A DNA stretch of 64,000 nucleotides from Steinernema hermaphroditum (Eukaryota > Nematoda > Chromadorea > Rhabditida > Steinernematidae): assembly GCA_030435675.1 (NCBI GenBank), contig CM059623.1:8024012-8088011 (forward strand), given 5' to 3'. Shown here in pieces: positions 11,992-25,000 of the stretch. How positions within the stretch are numbered: position 1 is the stretch's first letter; the number at the start of each line of letters is the position of its first letter. Below the pieces are notes generated by a model. It was not told the origin of the DNA and ran no database searches. It was given only the letters and a program-made list of their open reading frames with translations. The position numbers were made by a program, and so were the translations under genes.

Positions 11992-13593
11992 TCAAGGGGT
12001 GGCTTCGTCTTCCTCCGACTCCCCGAGGAGGGCGCGTCGATCGTCTTGCCCCGCGGAGGGATCCGCGGCGCCGCTCGGAAGATGGTGTTTCCCGTAGCGA
12101 TAGACAAAGTTGACGAGCAGGATCGTGCCGAAGAGCAGCGTTGTGAAGGCGAAGATGGCGATCGTGGCTGCAACAGGGGTTAAGAAGGTTCCGGGGAGGA
12201 CCACCCACCTAGATAGGTCTTAATCTGCATCTCGTACCACTTGTAGAGGCCACACTCAGCCTTCCAGTTGTGCGGCATCACGTGCTTCCGTGCCAGCATC
12301 GCCTTCTCAAGAGTGCACGGCGTCTCGCAGCCGACGACCGGCACCTCGAAGACGTCGGGGAGGTCGGTGCCGTTCTTGAAGAAGACCCGGACGATGTTCT
12401 GGCCTTCCACCTTGTGCAACTCGACGATGGCGGCGGTGGCGTAGTGCGGGAACACGGCGGGGATGACTCCAAAAGCGGCGAGCAATGCGGAGACCGATGT
12501 GTCATGCTGGAAAGGGCGATTGGAACAGAACGGGGGCCGGGGGCATACCGCCGAGTAGGCGAAGAGCTTCTCGCGGGAGTCGAGCAGGCCGTGCACCTTC
12601 TCGTGCATGCGGGTCATGATCGCCTTGAGGAGCGGACCTTAAGAAGGGGTTAGAGGGCGCCTTCAGGGCCAAACAACCTCCGCGAAGACGCTTCTGAAGG
12701 TCCGAATGGAACATGAAGGTGCAGGAGAGGTCGTAGAGGTCGAAGAGTTCCGCCCGAACGGTCTCGTTGAGCCACGAGGGGACCGTGTGAGTGTCGTTGT
12801 GGCAAGTCTGAATGGCGCGCAAATAAACAATCGCCGACGGACAGAAGGGCACCTCGACGAAGATGGGGTCATAGACGTTCCAGAGGCGCTGCAACTTGAG
12901 GGGCACCTCGTCGAAACCCGACTTCTCGCCGAGGAAGCGCAGGAGGGCCTCGTGCTTCTTCTCGATGGCGAGAACTTCGTCGGAAGCGTAGACCCTGTTC
13001 GACTCTTGGACGCTGTTGGGGCAGTCTACGGAGTCGTATAGCTCCTTGTCATCGGGTTTCGGGATCGTGTGCACGGGGATCGGCCGCCACTTAAGCGATG
13101 GGAGCCACTGCTCCTCCGGCGATGGCTCAAAGAGGCCCGCCAGATTTGCCTGAGCCGACACCAGCGTCCGGTTGTAGTCCGAGGAGCGGACGTAGATCTG
13201 CAACGGGGCGATGGCGTTGGCGGAGGAAAAGGCTCACCTCGAAGGGGGAATAGTGCTTCGAGAGGAACCCGTCGTAGCGCGCGCGGAGCCATTGACCGAG
13301 GCGGTACTGCTGCACCATGCCCTTCAGGGTGAGTTCGCCCAGTCCGCCGTTCCAGCTGCTCTCGTTGTTCTGCTTGTCCGTCGGCATCAGGATCGCCGGC
13401 GTCCGATCGCCATGGCGCCACACCTGAAGAAGAAGACGGTGAGGGCGGCGGAGAGGCAAGAAGTTCTTACGATGTGGACGAACTGGAGCGTCGAGATGTC
13501 GGCTTTGTGCTCCGCCCGGCGCGCGAAGACGTCGTCGTTGGAGAATCCGCACACCGCCGTGAGGAGCGCCGCCGCGAACACCAGGGACCGCAT
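11992..13593 (-). CDS. histidine acid phosphatase, membrane-anchored
   Basis: Minus-strand exons: 13471-13593, 13238-13423, 12678-13197, 12549-12637, 12209-12506, 11992-12167 (463 aa). A signal peptide (MRSLVFAAALLTAVCG) is followed by the catalytic RHGDRTP at about 43-49, whose histidine becomes phosphorylated, and by the HD proton-donor pair at 307-308 (HDTSVSALLAAFG). A hydrophobic helix near the C-terminus (about 408-427) and a short acidic tail make it a type I membrane protein, like lysosomal acid phosphatase. These enzymes hydrolyse phosphomonoesters at acid pH in lysosomes or at the apical surface; nematodes have many paralogues and the substrate here is unknown. It lies between MBF1 (upstream, 391 bp) and S2P (downstream, 240 bp) on the same strand. 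All splice phases agree and both catalytic motifs are intact. Confidence 0.93.
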
Positions 13594-13984
13594 CCGGATC
13601 GAAGGCGAATCACTGAAGAGCGCACGAGTGAACGAAAACAGAGGCACGATTTCCGTCGGCGCGCACATCGATCGATATTACTGGTCGCCGCTTGTTTTTG
13701 CATGGAGTCGCTTCAGAGAATAAATGGGGCCACGACCGTCGAGCACAAGTACTCAGCATACGCCCGCTTTGCACGTTGTGCAACATGCAATCGCACCGCT
13801 GTTCACACCTCCCATGGGAATCCGCTCTCCGCGGAGTCAGTCAAACCTCCTCCGAAAAAAAGACAAAACACAGCGGAGATATCCAAATATTTATGTATAC
13901 GTACACGTAGCCAAAATATCTTTAGTGAGCACAATCATGGGTATTACAAATTGACGCCAACATAAACCTCTCCCTCGTGGAACA

Positions 13985-14494
13985 TCACTTCTTCTTTGCG
14001 GGTGGCGCCAAGGGCTTGCCCATTTCCTTGCCGCGAAGCTTTACACCCAAAGCGCGTTCCATCTTTGCCAAGATTTGCTGGTTTGGTACGGCCTTTCCGT
14101 TCTCGTACTCCGTGACAACCTGCGGCTTTTCGTTGACTCTCGTAGCCAGATCCTAAAATCAGATGACGTTTAAGCGACTCTGCGACACACACACCTTCTG
14201 GGTCCACTCTTTGGCCTGACGAGCTTGCTGCATAACTTTGCCAAGAGAGAGCGACACGCGGTCATGGTGCAGCTCCTCGGTTTCCTGGTCAAGCCTCAGG
14301 GCGTTTTTGTCAGTGTTGTGCTGCTTGTTGCCACCGGCAGCGTACTTCTTGTTGGTCTCAATGGCAGCGCCACTGCGCTGGGCTGCATTGAGAGCAGCGT
14401 TCGACTTCACAGTCTTTTGGGCCGGACCGTGGCGACGGAGAACAGTAACCGCGTTAGGGTCAGTGTCCGAAACCAAATTTCCCATCTTCGACAT
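13985..14494 (-). CDS. mbf-1: multiprotein-bridging factor 1 (MBF1/EDF1)
   Basis: Two exons, 14195-14494 and 13985-14152 (155 aa), joined by a 42-nt intron. The N-terminal half is the MBF1 domain, with a lysine-rich stretch around the [11 protein letters not shown] motif. The C-terminal half is a Cro/C1-type helix-turn-helix ([19 protein letters not shown]) followed by a lysine tail. MBF1 is a conserved coactivator linking TBP to bZIP factors and also binds collided ribosomes to prevent frameshifting. The length matches the usual 145-155 aa. The ATG at 14494 is preferred because a strong TTTTTTCAG acceptor lies 26 bases upstream (14521), consistent with trans-splicing. Identity is secure. Confidence 0.95.
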
Positions 14495-14520
14495 CTTGAA
14501 GGAAAGTTCTTGCTTGAAAC

Positions 14521-14523
14521 CTG
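14521..14523 (-). other. putative trans-splice acceptor of MBF1
   Basis: A run of seven T followed by CAG on the minus strand, 26 bases before the MBF1 ATG. It could instead end a 5' UTR intron. Confidence 0.45.
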
Positions 14524-15710
14524 AAAAAAACCACTGGATAAGAGCGCTGAAAGCGGCATTCCACAACCACAAGCATCGGTGTCAAATAGCGCGAATGCCT
14601 AAAATTGCCTAAAATATAACACTTCACGGAAATATTCAGATGTAACGTCTCAGAAGCGTTACATCGACTAAATATGAGATCATCCGCCACAAGGCGTAGG
14701 TAACACTTCTGTTCTGATGCACACTCAATATTGCACAACGTTTTCAAATTCTAGAACTTTCCACAGCACAAAACCGCCCCAGGAAGTTCTCTCTCACATG
14801 ATGCTCACGTGCTGGGGGCCGATACCTTCACCAAACACGTCCTAACAGAAGACGGTTCCGGCTGCAAATCCGCACAAACAAACGCCTAATCACCCCACCT
14901 GCAGAGCCACCGCCGCGGGTCACTCGCGCTGCTTCCAGCCACCGTTACAGTCGCTGCACCACCGGGCGGCTCCCGCCACGCGCGCCCTGCGGTTCTGCTG
15001 CTCGTTCCTGGCGAACGTGAAACGACCGCAAATTGCAAATCAGTGGCTTCTTCTTCTTCTGGCGGCCATCTGTCCGAAGCGGTCGCCGCGTAAAAAACAT
15101 CAGATCGATACTTGGCCGAAATTATCTGTGAAGATGACATCCGAGTCGCCGCTGGGAAGAGAACAATGAAGTCCGAATTAGGAGTGCCCTACGCACGTCT
15201 TCTTTCCGTCCCAGTGACTCATCCCCTTGGACTCTGACAGCCTCCTTCGTTTCTTCTTTTTGCGTCCGTCACAATTGAGACGCGCAGTGACTTTTGAAGC
15301 AGTGCGCTGCTTCTTGCCTTACGCTTTTTGGCCCTTATTTGGGGATACGGACGTTGAGTTCTTTTAAATGTTTTCCAAGGGCTCTCAGAAGAACCGTCTT
15401 TGTATCGATTAAAGGGCCGGGAATAAAATGGGTAATTAAACTGCCACTCTTTTTCATCTTTGTTAGCGCCCGTCCTAGCGGGGCGAGAACTTTCGGCCGC
15501 TGTGAGCACTGCTGCTGCCTCCTGCTGATTCTGATCGCTTCAAGGACGCGATCGTTCTCATTCTTTCGTTTCGCCGAACGATTCGGCCGTTAAAAATCTC
15601 GGTCACTCGCTTACTTATGTTGTGCGTGTGGATTTGGAAAAATGTGATCTGTCGACGCTTCATTGTTCGCGCGCCATTCTGCAATACTACTAGAAGTTGT
15701 GCATTTTTCA
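14524..15710. other. divergent intergenic region between MBF1 and the doublecortin kinase
   Basis: About 1.2 kb separate the minus-strand MBF1 gene from the plus-strand kinase. Short open frames are present on both strands, but none has splice context or a recognisable domain. It is read as shared 5' regulatory sequence. No tRNA or other RNA gene was recognised. Confidence 0.4.
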
Positions 15711-15711
15711 G
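15704..15711 (+). other. putative trans-splice acceptor of the doublecortin kinase
   Basis: TTTTTCAG ends at 15711, 14 bases before the chosen ATG at 15726. The same open frame runs further upstream without any feature, which supports this site as the 5' end of the mature message. Confidence 0.45.
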
Positions 15712-15725
15712 TCGCCAAAATTGCC

Positions 15726-18362
15726 ATGCACGATGCATGTGCGGTTTCGTCATCGGGTTCCGGTTCGGCTCCACCGAGGAACACCCTTCCTCGAACGGCT
15801 GCACGCCGGAGGACCATAGCCCAGCCGACGACTTCGATAGCTGCCGCCGCTGCTGTGGGATCGAGCTCCGGAAGCATGTCAGCGCGGAGCAGCAACGAAT
15901 CAGCCACTGCCGAATTCAATCACTTGAACCGAAATGGATCTCAACAATCTACAGTATCACTTAACATCGATAGGTTAGCACGGAAGTTGCCAGCGAATCA
16001 CTTGTGCACATGGTTTCAGTAACAGTAAAGATGGAGAGCCCCCAGGATCCGACGACAATTCCTCTCCACCAAGCACGTCCGCAAGCCAACAGAGGGACGT
16101 CCAGCCGTTCAGATGCTTCGTTGGCGGAAAGGCGAAACGCATCCGATTCTACAGGAACGGCGACCAGTATTATAAAGTACGTCAGAGGGCTAAATCTGTT
16201 TTCCTATGTGTTGGCTATAGGGAACATGGTACGCCATTTCTGCCGAACGTGTCCGTTCCCTCAAGGCTCTGATGGAAGATCTAACACGGCAGATGTCGGA
16301 CTCGGTTGCTCTTCCTCATGGCGTGCGATACATATTCACTCTGGACGGAATGCAGAAAATAGAACATATAGCGGATTTCAAAGACGGCCACAGCTACGTT
16401 TGCTCCAGTTCGGACAACTACAAGAGGGTCGACTACGAAAACGCACGTGAACCTGTGTGGTGTTTCGCGGTCCCCAGGTTCAACGGTCACATAGAATCCG
16501 CTTCACAGGCTTTGGGCAAAACTCATGCAGTTGCTGTAAGTTGACTAAAGATTCTCGCTCACTGCAGAGGTCGTACAGGAACCAAATGATTTCGTTTTCC
16601 CTCGAATCATCACCATCATCCGTAGTGGCGTGAAGCCTCGAAAGATCGTCCGACATCTGCTGAACAAGAAGACTGCGCGCACCTATATCCAAGTGATGCA
16701 AGACATTACCGCTACAGTGAAACTTGACAGTGGAGTCGTGCGGAAATTGTTCGCTTTGAACGGAAGACCGGTGAGATAGCGTGCGTTCGGAATAAATTTA
16801 CGTAAACGTGCTGCAAAGGTCCTGAAATTGGCGGATTTCTTCGGAGACGACGATGTGTTCATTGCCTACGGTACTGAACGACTGAGTGTGGACGACTTTT
16901 ATGTTGTTTCTGAAGGTATCCGAGCAACATTTCGCCTAATATATGCTTGTTGCTTCCAGAATCGAAGCGCCTGTACTCATCCACCAATAGAAAGCGCCGG
17001 GGTCGATTCGCACGAGCTAAGAGGGGCATGCCGGCAAGAAATGAATCCATTCGAGAAGAGCGTTGCGGAAGTGTGATACCTGATAGCGAGCTGAGTAAGC
17101 TTCTTGGCGGCTTTCAGATATAAGGGAATGCTGTTTCAGCTCGCCAGTTGCCTCTCTTACTGAGTGACCGCATGGAAATAATAAGACTTCTAGGTGACGG
17201 AAATACGGCTCTAGTATACGAGGTAATTTGGAGGTAAGCGGCTACGGTCATGGACTGTACTCATAAGAGTGTTCGTTTCAGAGAAACAGGTGAACACAAA
17301 GCACTCAAGGTTATTAGTCGTGAGAATACGATCGGAAAGGAGAAATTGATTGAGGCTGAATTGCGCATTATGCAGAAGATTAATCAAAATTGCATCGTAG
17401 ATATGTACGACTATTGGAATTTTAATGGAACGTGGTATCTTTCGCTTGAGCTTATTTCGGCAAGGCACCATATAGTCTTCGATAAGTTTAATTTGTTCTT
17501 CAGGGTGGTGATCTATTTGAACAACTGTGCCATGTTCGGACATTCAGCGAACCACACTCTGCAGGTCTTATGAAATGCCTCTCTTCTGCGCTAGAATATT
17601 TACATGACAATGGCATTGTACACCGAGATGTAAAACCAGAAAATCTGTTGGTATGCGATTTTGTGATTGTAAATCATTGTTTACGATTCCCGTGTATAGA
17701 TTTACAACTGCCCTGTATCGGGAGCACCCCTGCTGAAATTGGCCGACTTCGGTTTAGCGTGTGAATTGCCGGAAGAGGAACAGTTACTGTACGATATATG
17801 TGGGACACCAACTTACGTGGCGCCGGAAGTGCTGGCCGAATTTGGCTACGGAACGAAGGTCGATCTCTGGTCATCCGGCGTGATCCTCTATGTGTTGCTC
17901 TGCGGGTTTCCGCCATTCCAAGGAACAGAAGGGAATCAGGAGCAGCTCTTTGAGCAGATCATGAGCGGACGGTTTTCGTTCCCATCACCTGTTTGGGACC
18001 ACATCTCGAATTCTGCGAAAGCGCTCGTTTTGAATCTTCTGAACCTAGATGTGGAAGAGAGGTATTCCGCGCAGCAAGTCCTCAACTACGAATGGACTAC
18101 TGTAAGTGGCGCTATGGCACTTCGTTCTGAAACGCCTTTTTAGAGAGACGGGCTTCCTTCGTCTGAGTTTGAAGATATGGCGCGCCTAAACGTCGAAGTC
18201 CACCAGTGCGCCGAACGCGACGGCGACGAAGAAGGCCTAGAGGAGACCGACGCCGAGTACTTCTTCTCACGAAGAGCGAGCATGGACGAACTCAGCGAAT
18301 GCTCCATGGCAAATGAAATGCGGACGAGGTCCAATTCCTTCATCTACTTGCCCAGTAGATAG
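15726..18362 (+). CDS. zyg-8: doublecortin-domain Ser/Thr kinase (DCLK, ZYG-8 orthologue)
   Basis: Eleven exons: 15726-15973, 16020-16176, 16221-16535, 16570-16770, 16819-16915, 16960-17094, 17140-17233, 17282-17459, 17504-17650, 17700-18101, 18144-18362 (730 aa). A Ser-rich N-terminus is followed by two doublecortin repeats. The first starts near [19 protein letters not shown] (about 110-200) and the second near [16 protein letters not shown] (about 245-335, ending [12 protein letters not shown]). A basic linker leads to a CaMK-type kinase domain (about 390-660): [43 protein letters not shown]. DCLKs bind and stabilise microtubules; ZYG-8 is needed for spindle positioning and neuronal microtubules in C. 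elegans. Every catalytic residue checked is present. Intron 17460-17503 has a GC donor, and intron 16536-16569 is only 34 nt. Confidence 0.95.
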
Positions 18363-19046
18363 CTTGACTATTGTAGTAGTCACCCCGGATTTCCAGCTTT
18401 AGTGTGCTTCCTCAGAACCTGCCATATGTGCTTTATGAAACTCGCACAATCTCGGTTTACTGCATTTACCGTACACGTTGTTGTTGTACCATGCTGCTCA
18501 ATATTGTTTTCATTTTTTATGGATCGAATATAGACTAAATATAGACTAACAACGCTCTGTGCGTCCTACAACACGTCAATGGGATCATTTCACGGTTGCC
18601 ATTGGGAAGAACTTGAAGCCAAGAAAGCCTCAGAGACTCATGGGGCGTACTGTATCCGCATGGTGATCACGTCTCCGAGCGACAAGGGTTTTCCCGAGGC
18701 GGGAGACGAGAGTCCCGGCGCGGAGTGCCTTAGGCCTTCCGTCTCGGAGACACACGTCCGATTAGATTTCCAAGCTTCACTGTGATCTCAATGCGACTTT
18801 CTGATTGGAAGATCATCGTGAAGCCGTCGATCGTCGCCGACGCCCGGGTCTCTGTCGGAGCGCCACCGTCCGGGCGCTGCGGCGCGATCGTGGGCAGACG
18901 GTTAGAGAAAGGCGCGCGTGTAGCCCTAACCGTCGGCCGGTGATCGCGCGTTATCACGTCGCCGTCGCCGTCGCGAAAAGGAAATATTTACACGAAAGGC
19001 AGTGGGGTAGATGAACAATTGAGATCGAGAGGTACGGTAGCGGGCG
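18363..19046. other. convergent intergenic region
   Basis: Lies between the 3' ends of the doublecortin kinase (+) and the K2P channel (-). No AATAAA close to either stop and no gene were recognised. Confidence 0.4.
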
Positions 19047-22000
19047 TCAGCAGGCCTGGTCCTTCATATACACGATGGAGACGAGGGACTGTGAGGAGTT
19101 GACGCCGGGGTTGTGGATGCCGCGCTCGTGCTTCGCGATGAAGTCGGACACCTTGCCGCGCTGGATGTGCGTCGGCAGCGACTTCTTCCGGAGCTGCTGT
19201 TCCGTCGCTGGCGATACCGACCTCGCGCTCTGTAAGGCTACGATAGCCGGGCTGGAAGGGTACGGTACCTGAGAGGCGCTGCGTGGCTGAAGCGACGTCT
19301 TCCGCTCCATGGGGTCCTCCAGAATCGTCGCTTGCGCACCCCTGAAAGTCCCGGTGGATACGGTAGTCAACAAAGGGGACCCACTTGCTGTTCCTGACGA
19401 GGAGTTCTTCCTCCTTTTGCCTACGGTATTTCTCTTGGTGGCGCGAGAGACTGCTCCGGCGGCGCTTGATCTGGTGGGGGTCGAGGCTATAGCCGCGTCG
19501 CTCGCTCGGGTTGTTCCTGTCTTTCCTGAGGGGTACGGTAGCGCCGCTTCGATCCAGGGTTACGGTACCTGGTGAGGCGCTCTTTCTCCGGGACGACCTT
19601 TAGGTTGATGGGTGCGGCGCAGACCTGGAGGTTCTGCGTCTTGTTTGTACGGTACTCGTCGAGGCGCCGGGCGATCTTGAGGTAGGAGTCATCGGTCTGG
19701 ATGATGAGGTCCTGCAACGGAGAGGACTCAAGGATGCACGGAGCGGGGACGGACCTGCTTGACGAGTGTATCTTCGTCGGGGTGCTCTTCGAGGCTGCCT
19801 GCTTCGGACTGCACGGAGTCGGATCGCTCCATGGGGCAGATGCCGTAGGGGTGGAAGGGGTCGGCCAAGAAGTCAGTCATCTCGAGCATCGTCTGCACAC
19901 CTGACTCGCAGAGATCCCGCGCGCAAAGCTCGCACTGCACGCCCGCTTCATTCGCCTCCTCGGCGCTCACCTCCTCCTACAGAATCCTGCACTCGCTGCT
20001 CCCTCAGGGACCACTGACCTCGTCGTCGAAGGTCGTCTGCGCATAGCGGCTGCATTCGGCGTGCATCACCTGCATCCAGGCGTCGGTTTCCATGGCCCTC
20101 GAGGCCAGAAGGCCCTTCTCCATCGCCGTCCCCTTCTCCGCCACCTGCGGCGCCCCCTCTGCCTGGGTACCGCGTTCCTCAGTCGGCCTCCGCCGGAAGC
20201 TCTCCTCCACGAGGCGCTCAAACTCCACCACCGACGTCGCCATGCTCCGATCCACCGTCTCCGGACTCTGAAACGCCGAGACGCCTACTCTGGTCTTGCA
20301 TGACGCCTCGCTTACTGTAGTCCTCCTCCTCAACTCCCCAAAGGCGTTCTCTGACGCCGCCATCGAGTGGTCCACCGTTTCGCGGACGCTCATCTCCGTC
20401 GCCATCTCCACCGTAACCTGAACATCAGCCATTAGGGCCTAGCGGGACAAGGGCGGCCCCACCGACTGTGCCTGACAGTGCCTCGAGACGGCGCCTCCGG
20501 AGCCGTCGCTGGCGGAGGTCGCCATGGAGCGGTCGACGAGCGCCGGCCGCTCCGCCGTCTCCTGGAGGTCGTGGAGGCGCAGCATGATCTCTGCCACCTG
20601 GAACTGCGCGATGTCCGTCTGCACGCCTAGCATGTCCGACTCCTTCTGCGCCATCACGCTGCGGTCGTGAAGGGAGACGGCCGCCGCCTTCGAGTCGACA
20701 CCGATCGGGTCCGTCGGCAGCGAGGTCGCGTCGGACACCGAGTCGACGTCGTCGTCGGCACGGTGCAGCCCTAGGTCCTCCTCGACGTCCGGCAGCGTCA
20801 CCGCCTCCACCGCCTCCGACCACTGGATGCTCCGGTCCCGCAGCGGAGGCGCCTCCGACTCGCTCATCGCGTCCGTCGCCCGTTCCTACAGTACCCGTTA
20901 CGTCGGCTTCGGCTACCGTAACCCACCAGCTGCTGAGGGGGTGTCTCGGCCTGCGTCTGGACGTTCTTGTTGTTTACGAGGCGCACCGACCTCTCGAAGG
21001 TCTCCATGGCGTCGTGGAGCTTCGCTGTCTGCTTGCCGGAGAGGAGATGTGGCGCCAGACGCCGCATGTACCAGGGCTGCGCGCGAAGGAGAGAGGTGTA
21101 GAAGTGGCCGGCCTCGAGGTTCGGGTCGTCGCCCTTCGCCAGCTTCTCGCGGATCTCCTTCTGTCGCTTCGCGATCATCGCCAGCAGCATATCCTCGAAG
21201 CGGATCTGGATGACGCTGAGCACCATGGAGACGATGGAGAGGCCGATGATCACCAGCCAGAACATCGGAATGAGCATGTGCGGGTGGTCCGGCACGACGT
21301 CGCCGAGTCCGATCGTCGAGAGGCTGATGAAGAAGAAGTAGAGCGACTCGAAGAACGTCCACCGCGTCTCCCAGATGCAGAAGAGGCCTGCGCACGCGCA
21401 GATGTAGCCGACGCAGATTGCCAGCGCGATCGAGATTGGAATCGTTCTGGGACGAAGGCTCAACATACCATATCCCACAGTGCTCACCTGCTCTCGGGTT
21501 CCTCGTCCTCGTCGCCGAAGACGTCCTCCACCTCGACGACCACCTTACGCTTCGCTTCGGGACTCAGGAGCCCTTCCTCGAGCTTTTCCTCTCTGAAAGA
21601 GTCCTCAGCTCTGGCCTCCATCTCTCATCACATACGTGATGGCTACGGTAGCTCGGCGCATCGTGGACTGCTTCCGTCTCTTCCGGATCTTCAGCTTCTT
21701 CATCCACTTGAGGTACCTGCATCGAGTCCATATGGGGCCTCTAGGCGTGCACTCACCTCTGCCATCCCTCGGTCACCCAGTCGGTCAGCGACTTCCCCAG
21801 CTGACTCAGAATCGCGAGCACCAGTGGAATCCCGACGATCGCGTAGGCGATCGACAGAAGCCTACCGTAGTCGGTGCGAGGCGTGATGTTACCGTAGCCA
21901 ATGGTGGTGAAGACAGTGCCGCAGTAGAAGACGGAGCCCCAGAAGTCCCATTCGAGGGCCTCGGGCACCTTGATGCCTTGCAGCTCCTTTTCGTACCAGA

Positions 22001-25000
22001 TGAGAACGTCCCTGAAGGTCCGCGGTTAGGATTGCGGCCCTGAGTATCCTACCGCGAGTTGAAGAGCTTAGATTCGGCGCTGAAGATCTCGTTGGCCATC
22101 ACATCGCGCAGCTGGAAGAAGGTCCTGTTCCGGAGGGCCTCCAGTTTCGCCGCTTCTTGCCTGAAAGAGGCCGATCCTGAGAGCCCCTCAGCGACTTAAG
22201 GGGAGCAAAGACCATCGAGGCTATTTTTAGGCCTGTTCGGACACGAGATAAAGGACAGCCGTCTCGGAATGTTTATCTTCGGATCCAGAGATGAATGGGG
22301 TGATTAGGGATTGAGAGGGGCGAGGAGGCTGGAAGTTGGTGCCACTGGAGAACAGAAGAAGTGAGTCACCCGGTGTGGGAGAGATCGACGAGGAGCGGGT
22401 TAGGATCACACTTTAGCGGTGGCGTTTCTGACGCGTTTTTCGCGACCTGGATCCAGTCGTTAATCTTCGGTCCAGAGCCAGCACAAACACTTCTGTTTTG
22501 AGCGGAGTGGGAGGGTTATCTCCGGAAACACTGGGCATCTCCGGACAGGACTGGTCGACCGCGGAGGATCGCCCACTGTTTCATCTCTTTGTTTTCGTTG
22601 ATTCAGGAGAGTGTCGCTCCTCTCGATCCACCGGGATTACGTAAACATTGGAGACAGGGAGGGGACGTGGATCGATCCCTTCCTTTGGGACAGAAGAAGG
22701 GTCAGGAGAGACCTACTTGAAGAGGAGCTGCTCGTGGTCGTGCTCCAGGAAGTAGAAGCCGGCGGCGCCGATGAGGGAGTAGAAGAGGAGCAGCACCAGG
22801 GGCGCTATGTAGCGGAGATGGAGCTTCTCGAAGTAATACTGTGCCTGAGGGGGAGCATAGTAGGGAAAGGAAGAAGTACGGTACCAAAGGAAAGCAGCCG
22901 CTGGGCCGCACGAGGGTGGGTCGACGCTCGTGTAGGTCGCCGGCGGAGCCGAAGATGTGGTGGTCGTTCTCGGTTCTGTGCATCTGCTGCAGCATCTGGA
23001 ACGGGCGTCTGGGGAGGCTACGGTAGCGCCAACTGACCTCGTCGATTCTGCGGTCATCCAGCGAGCCGGCCGAATGGTTCCTCGACTTGGAGTTCTGCGA
23101 GAAGAAGGTGAGCGTGAACGAGTGCCTCGAGGGCGACCTGCAATGCCGAAAACAGAAATCCTCTGGCTCCGGGGCCGCCCTCCGCCCTCCACTCCAGGCG
23201 TCGTCCATCAAAACGACGCCTGCGGTCGGGCTACGGTAGTGGCGTGTGACTATACTACTCTTATAAGTAGCGGATATCGTTATCGCAGGCAAACAGAAAG
23301 CGAGAAAAACAAGGCAGTGGGAAAACAGATCGCCCGAAGGCGGCCTCTCCTGAGTCATAAAGGGGCGAACGAAGGCAAAAAGAAGCTGAAGGACGTCAGA
23401 CTAAAGCAACATTCACTTTTACGAGGTGACGAACGGGGAGAGGATCGGCCCTCAGGGTGCGATGTGACGTTTTATGAGTGACTTCCGTCCCAAGGTCGTT
23501 TTTGAAAACACCGAGATTAATGGAGGTCGTTGCGGGGAGTCGAAAACTCTTCAGGGTGACTCCAGAAGACGCGTGGGAGAGCAGAGCCGTCGGCGAGGAC
23601 TGTTTTCACACAGACACACGATTCGGCGTCTGTCTGCCAGACAACTATTGCAGACAGTGGTGTTCATTTTGTGGTATGAATCATTGCGAAGCGGTGGGAA
23701 ACCGACCGATTCCATTTCAGGTCTGCTTGTCAAAATGACTGCATTTGTCTGGCAGACGGCTCGTAAAACAAAAGCACGTCTGTCTGCCCAAAACGTCCTA
23801 CTCACTTCTTTGGCGACTGTGGCGTCAAGAAATGCAGAAAGAGTGGAAATGAAAGGTTCCTCTCTCCGATCCTTGGGATCTCTTCTTTTACGGCTCATAA
23901 AACAAAGCACTCTTTCAATCGTTCACAGCTCTGCGTGGAAAAGCTCTTCTTAGAAGGGAGCAAAGATGAACGGAATCCGAACGTCCTGGCCGAATCAGCT
24001 TTGATGTGTGCTGATAGGAGGCCAGAGAACGTACTTGGGAGAGCGAAAGGCATCAGAAAAATCAGAAAGGCGATTTCACGTTTCCTTTGAGGGGTGATCG
24101 AAGACCGACTCGTGGGATTTGGGGATTGTCACGTTGTTTGCAAAACGCTGTAATCTTCGACGCGGCACATCGATCTCGGAGTTGCATCCTCTGATGCGTT
24201 CTTACACAGCCACGCGTGTCCTCTGGGTAGAGAAAGCCACACAAGAAAAGAAGCCTCTTTTGAGGATTTGTCATCCATCGACATATCGAACAAAATCTAC
24301 CGTGGAATCAGACTGGAAAACACAGACAGGCACCTCTAAAAAGGTCTCCAGAAAGAAAGAAGAAGGTGGAGAGGAGTGGATCGAAGTAAAAAAGCGGCGA
24401 AAGTTGCGAGTTGCAGGCAAAGGCTAATTAATGGACGTTGTTTCGGCGGCGCTAGGAGTCGCATTTACACAACGCCGAAATCTCGTCGGCTGTTTTTTGG
24501 AGATGAAAGACAAAAGGTGAGAGAGAGGAGCTCGGAGGTGCCTCGGGGACAGAGGCGGAACGGGCAGGGAAGGCGTCATATGGGACACGTCTTCGGGGAA
24601 GAGGGGCTCTGTTCAGGTGAGTGACTCGATTAGGTGGACAACGCTAAGCTTAGGAACGTTTTTGAGCTTTCTAAGAATAGAAGGGAAATCAGCGGTATTC
24701 AGGGGATTTCGAGATCTATTCTAGAGGCATAGAGCTCTAAGACCTTTCTTTCTATTCTACAGGTTTGTATCAGCCAAGTGTATAATCGAAGAAATGATTT
24801 AAGAAGATCACGAAGCAACAAAACGTGTGTATGTGCCACGGAATAATAGCACACGAGTCCACCGAATCTGAGAGAGGGACAGAAAAAAAAACTGAGAGAG
24901 GGGCAGTCATTAGGCTCTGCGTTCCTGAGAATATGCACAAATCACTCTATCACATTCTCGGGCCAAAAAAGACCATTTGTGTTTCGAGCAGATGTTTCCT

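Noticed and set aside
23038..23208. Met at 23208 as the start of the K2P channel
   Set aside because: The frame is open, but a canonical acceptor at 23138-23140 and a phase-matched upstream first exon at 25164-25282 explain the gene better. It remains possible as an alternative start.
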